Origin: Roseovarius spongiae
GTDB lineage: Bacteria; Pseudomonadota; Alphaproteobacteria; Rhodobacterales; Rhodobacteraceae
Direction: 5' to 3'
Length of the DNA stretch: 64,000 nt
NCBI RefSeq assembly: GCF_003651245.1
Contig: NZ_RAPE01000004.1
Span: forward strand, 248,001-312,000
Shown: positions 43,301 through 55,300 of the stretch, one piece after another
Layout: the number at the start of each line of letters is the position of its first letter
Numbering within the stretch: the stretch's first letter is position 1
Position numbers and translations under genes: made by a program
Notes under the pieces: generated by a model
Seen by the model: the letters and a program-made list of their open reading frames with translations, nothing else
Told to the model about the DNA's origin: nothing
The model's database searches: none

Positions 43301-46300
43301 GATCGCCGCCGGGTCGGGCTACGGCCGCGCGGTGCTGCGCTGGCCGCCCGGCGCGGGCGACGTGGGCGATCACACGCTGACGCTCACTGTCACCGACAGC
43401 GGCGCGGGCACGCCCGCCGACGCGCTGAGCGATACGCTCATCATCCCGGTCACGGTGCGCGCCAGCAACGGCGCGCCGATACTGCAACCCGTGGGCGACA
43501 TCACCGTGGCGGAGCTTGAGGAGTTCACCCGCACGCTCACCGCCGCCGACCCGGACGGCGATCCGCTGACATGGTCGGCGACCGGCCTGCCGCCGGGGGC
43601 CGCGCTCGACCCGCTGACGGGGACGTTCGCCTTCACGCCGCACAGCTTCCAGGCCGGGCGTTACGATGGGGTGACGATCACCGTCACCGATGGCCATGCC
43701 TCGGCGTCCGAGACGGTCGCGCTGATCGTCACCAACACCAACCGCGCGCCGGTCTTCGTGCCGACCCCGCCGCAGACGGGCCGCGAGGGGGCCGAGTTCG
43801 GCTTCCGCCTGCTCGCCGGAGACATCGACGGCGACGGCGTGCTGTTCGAGCCGGTGGACGCGCTGCCCCCGGGCGCCGCGCTCGACCCGGTGACGGGCGA
43901 ATTCCGCTGGACGCCGGGTTACGCGCAGGCGGGTACATACACGATCAAGGTCCGCGTGCGCGACGCGGCCGGCGCGGCGAGCGAACAGGACGTCGCCGTC
44001 ACCGTGCTGAACCGCAACCGCGCGCCCGAGCTGACCTTGCAGAACCGCGCGGTGGCGCTGGGCGAGACGCTGGAATACACTGTCGGGGCGAGCGACCCGG
44101 ACGCCGACGACGTGGTGATCCTGGCCGCCGAGAACCTGCCCGAGACCGCCAGTTTCGATCCTGCGACCGGCCTTCTGACGTTCCGTCCCGAAGTGGCGGA
44201 CCTCGGCGATCACGTGATCCGCATCACCGCCTTCGACGGCACGGACCTGGTGGCGCGCAACATGGTGCTGCGCGTCACCCGCACGCCGCAACTGCCGGTG
44301 GCGGTGCTGGACGTCACACCGCGTTTCCCGGCGCGGCCGGGGCAGGTGGTGACGTTCTCGGCCGCGGGGTCGGGTTTCGTGCCGGTCGCCTCTTACCGGC
44401 TGACCATCGACGGGGTGGAGACGCCGCTTGACGATCTCAACCGCGCGCGGATCACGCCGGACGCGCCGGGGCGGATCACCGCCGTGCTGGAAGTGACCGA
44501 CGTCGATGGGCGGGTGGGCCGCACCGAGAAGGTGATCGCCGTGCGCGACGCGACCGACCGCGCCGCGCCCGAGCTGGACCTCGCCGTGGCGGATGGCGAC
44601 GTGCTGGCGCCGGGCGACGTGATCGGCAGCGTGCATGACGCGAGCCTCGCCGACTGGCGCGCGCTGCTTGTGCCCGGCGACGGCGGGCCGGCGATCCTGC
44701 TGGGCGCGGGGACGGCGGAGGTGGATGGCGCGGCCCTCGGCGCGCTCGATCCGGGGCTGGTGCGGTCGGGGTTCTACACGCTGCGGCTCGAGGCGGTGGA
44801 CGTGGCGGGGCTCTCATCCGTGCTGGAGCGGCAGGTCGAGGTCCTGCCCGCATCCTCTGCGACGCTGCGCCGTGCGGAGGTGGATGCGCGGGTCGCGCTG
44901 GGCGGCGTCACGCTCGACCTTGCCCGCATTTACGATGCGCGCGACGCCGGGCGGGCCGGCGATTTCGGCCCCGGCTGGTCGGCGGGATGGAGCGATCTGC
45001 GGCTTGACGCCGGGCCGGCGGCGGCGCTCGACCGCGCGTTGCAGGACGGCGACCGTGTGCACATGACCGCGCCCGACGGCGCGCGGCTGATGTTCACCGC
45101 GCGGATCGACACTCAGGCGATCGCGGGGCTCGACCGCGCGACCCTGCGCTTCACCACCGATACGCCCGGTTACACGCTGACCCATGACGGCCCGCTGCTG
45201 ACCGAGGCCGAGGGTGGACTTTACTCGGTCGTGACCGGTCTGCACTACAGCCCGTTCGGACGCGGCGGCGAGGTGCTCACGCTCACCACGCCGGACGGGA
45301 CCGCGTGGCGCGCGGACGGGACCGGGTCGGTGAAGGCGATCATGCGGGACGATGTGCGCCTGATCGTGGCCGACAGCGGAATCATCGCGCCCGATGGCGG
45401 CGCGGTGCAGGTCGTGACCAGCCCGCTGGGCGGAATCGCGGGGCTGCAACTGCCGGATGGGGGGCGGCGCATCTACCTCTATGACGACGCAGGGCGGCTG
45501 AGCTTTGCCGGGGGCGGAGAGGCGCCCATGCTCTACGCCTACGAGGCGGCCGGCATGGGTCGGCTGATCGCGGCGGCGGGGCCGGGGGGCGCGCAGTATG
45601 GCTATGCGCCCGATGGCGCGGTCACCGGCAGCGCGGCAAAGCATCACTTCGGCACGCTGGCCGAGGCCGCGCCGCATGACGTGTCCCTCGCCGCCGGTGC
45701 AGTGGAGGGCGCGACGCTGGCGATCCGGGGCAGTGAGCTTGCCTCCGCTGGCGGACGCATCCTGTTGCGCGTCACGGTCGCGGGGCCTGAACCGGCGGCG
45801 CTGACCCTCAGCGGCGAAGACCCGCTGTCGCTCGAACGCTCGGGCGGCGTGAGCACGGCGATCTTCGCAGTAGAGTCCTCCGGCCTGCTTGCGCTGCAAC
45901 TGACCGGCGGCGCTGCGGGAAGCCATACGGTCAGCGTCGGCGCGGCGGGCGATCTCGACGACGACGGCGCGGTCAACGGCGCGGACCTCGGCGCGCAGGA
46001 CGCCGCGCCGGTCGATATCGACGGCAACGGCGTGGCGGACGGGGCCGACCGGGCGCTCTTGCTTCAGAACTTCGGCCTACTTCCCAATGCTGCGCCCGAG
46101 ATCAGCGCGCAGACGCAGAAGACCTATACCGATCTCGCCATCGAAATCCCGCTCGGCCCGATGACCAGCGACGCCGAAGGCGACCCGGTCTTCTACGAGA
46201 TCCTCGGCGCCATCGGCGGCGCAGCCACGCTGACCCCTGACGGGCGCGCGATCCGCTTCATTCCCGAGGCCGGGCGCACCACGCCGGGCCGGGTGATCGT

Positions 46301-49300
46301 GCGGGCGAGCGACGGTTATCGCGCCTCCGCCGCCGTGCCGCTCAACATCGACATCTCGGGCGCGGCGCTCACCGCAATCGATTTCGCCAGCCGCGCGCCG
46401 ATGCTCTCGGACGGGCAGCGGATGGATTTCGCCATCACCGGAACTTTCGCGGATGGCGGCTCGGCAAGGCTGCCCGAGGGATACGTCACCGTCGATTTCG
46501 CCGACCCGGACGTGGCGCGGCTGCGCGCGGGACGACTCGAGGCGCTTGGCGACGGGTTCAGCCTGCTGACCGCCACGCGCGGGGCGGCGACGGCGGCGAC
46601 GGTGGTGCGCGTCGGGCAGCAGGAGGATTACGACGAGGCGCTGATCGCGTATGGCGCGGATGTCTATCCCGACGCGGTGATCGTCACGCCGGGGGCCGAG
46701 CGGCAATTGCTGCTGTTCGACCCGTTCGAGGAAAACGTGCTGAGCACCCGCAATGACGAAGTGAAAAAATTCGTGGTCAACGGCGATATCGTGGAGGTCA
46801 CGGCGGACGGGCGCATCGTCGGCAAGGCGGTCGGCGAAACCATCGTGCAGGTGATCTACCGCGCGACCGAATTGCTTGTGCCGGTGCAGGTGCGCGCGCC
46901 GGTGGTGGGCGATAACGTGTCGGTGGGCCGCGACGGCGGAATCGTGCAGAACGCCGACGGCTACCAGGTCGCCATCGCCGCGGACGCGCTCCCGCGCGAG
47001 GTCGAGGTCAGTATCGAGACGCTGGAAGAGGCCGATCTCGACGTGCCGCCGCTGCCGGACGGGGTGGGGCTGACCTTCGCGGGCGCCTTCCGACTCGACA
47101 CCGGGGACGCGCCGATGCGGATCCCGGCGCAGTTGGCCATTCCGACGGATCGGCCGGTCGGGTCGAAGATCGTCTTCTACCGGATCAGCGATTTCGTGAC
47201 CGAAGCGGGGATCGTGCGCGGCTACCAGGAGGTAGAGACCGGCATCGTCGGCGCCGACGGCATGGCGCGGACCACCTCGCCGCCCTGGGACGGGATACAG
47301 GCGGCGGGCGACTACGTGCTGGCCGAGGCCGACACCGCGCTCACGCAGGTCAAGGGGTTCGAGGCCGAGGTCAAGGCCAAGAACGCCACCGACGCGGTGC
47401 AGACGGGCGGTTTCATCGCCGGACATGCGGGCGGCGCGTTCATGGGCGCGCTCAGCGCGGGCGGCAAGATGCTGCTGACGCTGCCGAACCGCGTCGGCAA
47501 TCTCATTACCACGGTGTTCAACGCCGATACGCTTGAATTCATCTCCAGCAAGGTGATCGAACTGGTCGAAGGCGTGGGCGATTTCGTGGTGTCGATGGTT
47601 GGCAGCGCGGCGGCCGAAGCCATCGCGGGCACGGCCCCGGTCATCACCGGCACGCAGGTGCTGCTTGAAGGCACGAGCGAGGATTCGGCCGTGGTCGACC
47701 CCCGGCTCGAGATCCGCGGCCAGCGGCTCTTCGTGCCCGAGGGCGCCGCCAATCCGTTGCCAAGCTGGGTGGTTTTTGGCGAATTCGACCGGGACGAGTT
47801 GCAGAAACTCATGCTCGAGGCCGGAGAGGCACCCGCTGACGCGGTGCTGCGCGCAAGCAAGCAGAACGGCGTCGCGGTGCGCGGGGAAAAGGGGTTCCGC
47901 GACGGACAGGAGACGCTGACCGTGCGCCCGCCGCGCGATATCGCCGTGCGCGACGCGGTGGTCGTCCGCCCCGACATGTCCTTCCGCACCTACCAGAGCG
48001 ATCCGAGCCCGACGCAATACGCCGCCGGCGCGGCCGCCGGGGGCGGTTACCGCGACGTGAGCTGGGAATACTCGGACGCGGTGGCGATCCGGGGACGGGT
48101 CGGCGATACCTTCGTTTCGGTGCAGCGCGGCGTGCGCCAGCCCGACGGCGCGGAAATCACGCCTGGGGGCGAGCGGCTCGACCAGTTGGTGATCGTGCGC
48201 GAGGGGACGTTCGCGCCGCCGGTTTCGGGCTGGAACGACAAGCGGCCCGAACTGGTCGGTCGAATCCCGATCGGCTATCTTGACGGTGAGGGCGTCCCGA
48301 TCGCCGAGAAGGGCAGCGCGCGCCCCGACAAGGTGGTGCTGACCAGCGACGGCGCCCGCGCCTATGTGGGCCTTCTCGGGGCGGGCGGGATCGCGGTCGT
48401 GGATACGGTGATGTACCGCCAGATCGACGTCGACCTGAAGGATACCGGCCGCACCAACTTCATCCAGATCAACGGCGCGCGGATCGGCGATCTGTTTCTC
48501 GACCGCCACAACAATTTCCTGATCGCCACCGATCGCGCCAAACCGGTGATCCGCTTCATCGGCGTCAACCCGGACGATTCGGCGACCTATCACAAGGAAT
48601 TCCTGACCGTAGAGCTGGAAAAGGATTGGCCGATCACCGGGGCGACGCTGACGCCGGACTTGACCCAGCTTGTCGTGACCCAGTCGGACCGCAACGCCGG
48701 GGCGGACACGGAGCAGCCGGGCAATGGGCGGGTCGCGATCTACGACCTCGCCAAGCTGATGGACACGACGCAGGAGGTGACGCCCGAAGCGGCCTTCGGC
48801 GAGCGCGGCGAGGCCAATGGCGTCTTCCTGCGCAACCCGGCGGGCGTGCAGACGCGGATCGCGTTCGAGGACAGCCGCGCCAAGATCATCGTGCTGGACG
48901 GCGGGCGCCAGAAGGACGACGGCGACAGCACCGGCGCCTATCACGGCACGGTCGTGGTGCTGAGCCGCAGCAGCGCGCGGGACGAGGGCGGCGCGGGCAA
49001 CTGGACCCATCAGAAGAACCTGTCGTTCAACTTCCCGATAGGCAGCGACCATGACAACGGATCCGATCCGTTCGGCATGGCCGATCCCACAGACGTGGTC
49101 TTCGCCCGCGACGGCAAGACCGCCTTCGTCATCGGACAGCGCCGGTTCGATCCGAACTTCGTGGAGCGCAACCCGAACCTCACCGACAATTCCGATGTCG
49201 CGCGCTACCGCAATAACCAGGCCGGCACCAACATCGCGATCATCGAAAACCTGCTCAGCTCCGGGGAACTCGCTCCGCCGCCCAAGGTCGTCGCCGCCAC

Positions 49301-52300
49301 CCGCGGCATCCCCAAGAGCTGGGGCAGCGATATCGGGCTGTCGCCGGACGGCAAATACCTCTTCATGTCGGGGGGGCGCCTCGGCAACCTGCTGGCCTAC
49401 GACATAGAGGCGATCCAGGAGTTGCTGGCGAACAACGAGGACAACAAGGACAAGTACGTCGATCACCCGATCGACGACCTCCACACCGGCACGGGCGCGC
49501 AGATCACCGCCGACGGGTCGATCCGCACCCATTTCAACCGCGACATCGACGTGCGCGGCGGTTTCGGCCTGCTCAACGCGAACGGCAAGATCGCGGTGCA
49601 GGGCCGCGAGGACGCCTTTTCGGTCTATGCGCCGATCTTCACCGGCGGCATCGCGCAGGCGATGGCGCAGGGCCGCTCGCCCATCAACCTGAACCCCGAA
49701 GGATTCGAAGGACCGCTTGACGTGACGGCGGGGTCCGGACCGATCCGGCTGCCGAAATACACTGGCAAAACCAACCCACAGCCGACCTTTCATTTCAAGC
49801 TCGACAATCTCGACGAGGTGACGGAGGTGGTCTTTACCCTGTCGGTGAGCGCGCCGGGCAGGGGCCTCTATATCGGCGACGCCAGCGCCACCGACAAGGC
49901 CGCGCTCAAGGCGCTCGGCTATGCCGACGGCGAGGGCGTCTCGGCGCTGGCCGATGCGCTGGGGGTGGGCGGCGCCCTCGAGGGGACCGGCATACGCGAG
50001 TTGCGCCCGGTTGAGAACAACCGCAACCGCATCCATACCGAGCGCATTTCGCTCGAGCGAATAAAGGCGGAGTTCGCCGACGGCCAGTTCGCGATCACGC
50101 TGCCGCCGGGCACGGTGCTGACCGCCGGGCAGCAATATTACTGGGGCGTCGAGACGGTGCTTCAGCCCAACAACGAACACCCCCGCGTCGCCGCACTCGA
50201 GGCGAGTCTCGTGATCGAGGCGCCGGAACCGGCGGCAGGCCAGAAATACGCCGGCGTCACCGTCCTGACCCACGGGTTCAGCGCGCCGCTTTTCGGCCCC
50301 GAGGTGAGCGAGACAACCATGTTCGACCTTGCCCGGGCGATCGCGCGGGCGTCGAACGCGGCGGTGATGCTGCACGATCCGGGCTTTGGCGGGGCCGGTC
50401 GCAAGGGCGACTGGGTCACGCTGAGCGGTGATCCGGACACGTCGGATTCGCTCGTTCTCATCACCGACTGGACCGATGCGAGCAGCGTCAACGACACCGG
50501 CTTTGCCGAGGCGGCGGGTGACGCGTTCTACGCTGATATCATCGACCTCGACAGAAACCACCTGACCGGGATGCTCGGCGCGCCGCTGCATTTCATCGGG
50601 CAGGATCGCGGCGCCGCCGTCAACTCCGAGATCGTGCAGCGCCTGCTGGCGAACCAGGGCGCGGATGCGCTCGGCGATATCCACGTGACCACCATCGATC
50701 CCGGCGGCGTGCAGCCGCAGATGAAGGTGCCGATCGCCGATTTCCTCGGCGCGATCGAGGACATGAGCAAGGTCGTCGCGGTCGGGTTCTTTACCTACGG
50801 GCTGTGGAACACCTATGGCACGATCCAGTCCTTCGGCACGCTGGCCCCGGTCACGGTGCCGACGGCGGCGGGGGCGTTCCGCAACGCTCTCAAGGCCAAG
50901 AAGTTCGCCGACAAGGTCGCCGCCGCCAAGACCACGGTGACGCGGCTCGGCTTCGGCACGCTTGATTTCACCAACTTCCAGGATCCCAAGGTCATCAACT
51001 GGAAGGGCGTCGGTTTCGCCGACAACTATTACCAGCAGGCGGTCGATCCGAAGCGGGCGATCTCGTTCAGCTGGCGGGGTTTGCCGGTTGCGACCGCGGA
51101 CGTGAACCTGAACCTGACCGGGCTGCCCGGATTCTTCGAGGACGACGCGATCCCGAACTTCTCGTTCGGTATCTTCAACAAGACGCAGCTCGGCCTTGGC
51201 GTCGGCACTGTTAACGCGCGCGCGGTGGGCTGGTATCTGGGGACCGCCGACCTCGGCGCGGAGACGTATAACGGCGTGGGCGACGCGCCGGACAACATCT
51301 GGCGGCAGGCTTCGGATCGGTTCATCGAGACCAAGACCGCCTTTCCGCCCCCGACCGACCTCTGGAGCAAGGTCGGCAAGCTGGCGCGCTACTACAAGGA
51401 CGAGCGCGCGCCTATCCCGGCGGATATCGTCAAGAACGCCAACGGCTACGAGAGCAACACCAAGAACTGGTATATCGCCCGCGAATTCGAGAGCCCCGGC
51501 GCCAAGCGCACCAACCAGAAGGCCGCGATCGATCAGCGCGCCTGGGAGGGCGTCGGCACCGGCTGGTTCTATTCCTCTCTGGGCGGCGGCGAAGGGCTGC
51601 GCGGCCGCATTCCACAAGTGGACCGCGACAAGTACGACCCAGAAAAACACGACAACGCCACGCAGGGCTTTCAGCGCGAGGTGATCGAGGACGTCTTCAA
51701 CGGCGATTTCGAAAGCACCTTCCGCCCGTTCTATGGCCGCGTGCCGATTCCGGGGCGCAGCGCCTACGAGGTCGCCGGCTGGTCCTTCCACGGCGGCGGC
51801 GTGTCCTCGGAGGTGTTCCCGAACCGGGCCCATGACCGCTTTGACGCGGCGACGCTGGCGGCGTCGATCCCGTTCCCGGGGTTGAACTCGCTCAAGCCGA
51901 AGGTGTCGCTGGCGAAGATCGAGGCGAAGATCGCGGCGATGCAGAAGGCGCTCGACAAGAAGAGCCCGGGCGACGTGCTGATCGCGAGTGCGCTCGAGGT
52001 GCAGAAGACCGTAAATTTCCTGATGAATGAAACCTTCGCCTTCGACGAGGGCGTCGCGATCATCGATGCGCTTGGCAAGGCCAAGATCGAGGACCTGCCC
52101 GGCCTGCTGAGCAATTTCGCCACCAAGTCGGCGCAGAAGCTGTTCGACCTGACCTTCGGCGGCGGCACGATCGACCTTCTCAAGGAAATGGCGCTGACCG
52201 ACCTGGCGACGAACACCGCGCGGCTGAGTTGGAAGGGCCCGGTCCCCAGGACCGGGTTCGGCGCGATCGCGTCCGAGCTCAATAACGCCGCCGAGGTGCG

Positions 52301-55300
52301 CAGCAGGCTGGGCAAGGAGGCCGCGCTCAAGAAATGGCTGGGCGAAGAGGACGCGAAGGTTCGCGAGGGTCCGTCGCTCAAGGGGGCCGTCAAGAGCTTC
52401 CTCATCGAGGAGCTGAAGAAGCGGATCCCAATAATCCTCAAGTATATCCAGGCCGAGCTTCTCGAATACAGTTTCGAGTTGCAGGAGGGCCGCGCGCTTG
52501 TCCACAACACGCAGAAGTTCCCGGAGAACAAGGAGTTGCTGGGTATCGACGTGACCTGGCTCGTGCCGTTCATCCCGCCGCCCGTCGGCACCGTCATGGG
52601 CAGCGAGCTCGAAGTCTCGGCCGAGGTCGACGGGGTGATGTATCGCCTCACGCCCGAGAATGACGGCGCGGTGGTCCGCGACTTCGGAAGCCTGAACGAG
52701 ACCAGGCGCGTGATGTTCAAGCTGCCGCCCGAGGCGGTGGGCAAGGTCGGCCGGCTGGTGATCGTCAACGGAACCGCCTCGGGCGTGGAGCGCGGCCCGT
52801 TCCGCGCCGTTGTGGACAACATCAGCTTTGACGGACGGGTGGCGATCACCGACAGCGACCATGAGGCCGACGACCTGAACATCCTGTTCACCGACGATGG
52901 ACAGTCCTTCGAGAACGCGGACGGCCTCGACGCCTTCCTGCGAACCGAGGAGAGCGGGACCGGCATCGACCGGCACGAACTGACGATCCAGAACAACAAC
53001 GACCGCACGATCAACGTGACGGTGCGAATCCCGCAGAACGATTTCCTGACCCTGCGCGCGGGCGAGGGAACGTGGTTCGCGGACGGCGTGGCGGTGGCCG
53101 GGACGTTCGACATGCGGGCGGGAACCGAGCCGCTGACCCTGACGGTCAAGATCTCGCCGGATGAGCGCGCGGTGCTCTCGCTCGGCGCGTCGGTCAACCG
53201 CGACCGGCTTGGCGAATTGCTTGGCGTGGACGGGATCGCGCTGCTTACCGCGCAGGCGACGATCAGCTATGAGAGCGAAGGCTCGTCATTGACCGGACTT
53301 CAACGCGCGAACCTCTTTTACATGCTCGACGGCGGCGACGACCTCGCCAATGACGGCACGTTCGGTTTCGCCGACACCACCAGCGGCGAAGAACGCGAGA
53401 TCGTGATCCCGATCCGCGGCGTGCTGGCGGATGAGGCCGGGTTCGAGGGCGGCATCGTCAACGAGCGGCGCGACGACTGGATGCGCGTCGATACGGAAAC
53501 GGCGGGGCGGATCACGCTCGGCTTTGCGCCGCGCGGGGTGCTGGCGGCGGCGGGCGGCGCGCAGCCGATCCTCGCCGATGACGGCACGCTCAAGCTGATG
53601 TGGCGGGGGGCCGATCTCGGGCAGTTCGCGCTCGAGGGGCGGGGCAGCGCGCCGCAGGTCGTCAACCTTGACGCGGACGCGCTGCGCGAGGCGATCCGCG
53701 CGCAGGTCGCCCTGCTGGCGGAGCGGGATGCGGCAGATGAGATCCCCGAGGGCGAAGGATTTGCCGCCTTGTTCGAGGATCTGGCCGAAGGCGACTGGGA
53801 AACGGTCGCGGCGCGGATCGAGGCGGAGGTCAAGGCGCTCTTGTCCGCGGCGGGCGAGCGGGGCTTCGCGGTGCTGCGCGGCGCGGATGGCGACCTGACC
53901 TACGCGTTCACCGACGATACAGACGCAAGCGCGCGCCTCCCGGTGGAGCCCTCCGAAACCGAGGAGGCGGCGGCCGAAATCGACGACACCCTGGACGAGA
54001 CGGTGGCGGACGAGGCCGAGCGCATCGCCGAACCGAAGGAGGCCTTCGACCAGGCGGCGGATCTGGCCGCCGGCATCTTCGTCGGCGACGAGGCCGATCT
54101 CGAGGAGCTGGGCGCGCTTGCCGGCAGCTTTGCGGAGTCCGCACAGGCGGCCGTGACCAAGGCCACCGAAGCGAGTGAACGGTTCGGGCGGACCGCCGCC
54201 GAATTCATCGACGTGGTAGAGGCCATCGGCGGCGATAGCGCGGCGTTTGCGCGGCTTGGCGCGCCCCTTGGGGAGGGGTTCGGCGCGCTGGCCGAGGACG
54301 GCACGCGGTTCTCGCCCATGCTGACAGATGCGCTGGATGCGCAGGTTTCTCTTATCGCGCGGGCCGAGAGCGTGGCGACCACGCCCGACCAGATCCAGAA
54401 GGTCAACGTGATGCGCGGCCTCGCGGACCAGATCCGCGATCTCGGCGCCGATGTCGCGGCGTCGCTGCAAAGCGCCGGGCTGGTCGAGGGCAGCACCTAT
54501 CAGGCGCGCGCCGGGGTCAGCGACGCGGTCAACAGCGGCATGGCGCAGGCGCTGGCCGGGTTGAAGGGCGGCTCGGGCGGCGGCGGCGGTATCGGCGGCG
54601 GCCTTGGCGGCATCCTCAAGCGCCTGTCCGCGACCCTGGGAGGAACGCCCGACGGCGACGCCTTCGCCAATGTCTGGACTGACTTGCAGAGCGAGAACCG
54701 CGGCCTTCTGTCCGATCTCACCGGCGTGATGGGTGGTTTGAGCGAGGCGATCAAAGATATCGGCACGGCGCTGGGCGGCGCGCTCGACGGGGGCACGACC
54801 GAGGCCGAGAGCCAGGCCGCCAGCCTGCGCGGATTCGCCGGCGGGTTGCAGTCGCTCTTCGAGGATATCGAATCGAACTCGCTCGGCCTGCTTGCCGCCA
54901 CCACCCAGACCAAGGACACGATCAGCCAGGTGTCCGCGCGGGCCATGACCGAGGGCGAGGCGCTCTTTACGGGCATGACCGGCGCCAAGGCGGATCTCTT
55001 GGCCTCGGAGGCGACGCACATGACCATGCAGGGCGTCGCCAGCGCGAGCGACCCCGACGCCGCCGCGGCGATCTCGGAGAGCTTCGAGCGGCTGAGCACG
55101 CACACCATATCCGACATCGACGCCATGCTGGAGTACGTCGGCACGCGGGGTGGCGGCGGCGGAGCGTCGGGCGGTGGCGGTGGCGACGGCGGCTCGGGTG
55201 GTGGTGGCGGCTCGAGCGGTGGCGGCGGCCTGTTCGGCTCCCTGAACAAGCTCATCGTGAGCATTTCCGGACTGACCGGCGACGGGCTTTTGTCCCAGCT

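Noticed and set aside
46077..52976. A 2,299-codon open frame antisense to the giant gene, and similar long antisense frames at 25137-29777, 29778-33428, 33660-35960 and 37713-40934
   Set aside because: High GC at third codon positions suppresses stop codons on the opposite strand. The products are rich in Arg/His/Val/Gln with no domains, while the sense strand has clear modules.
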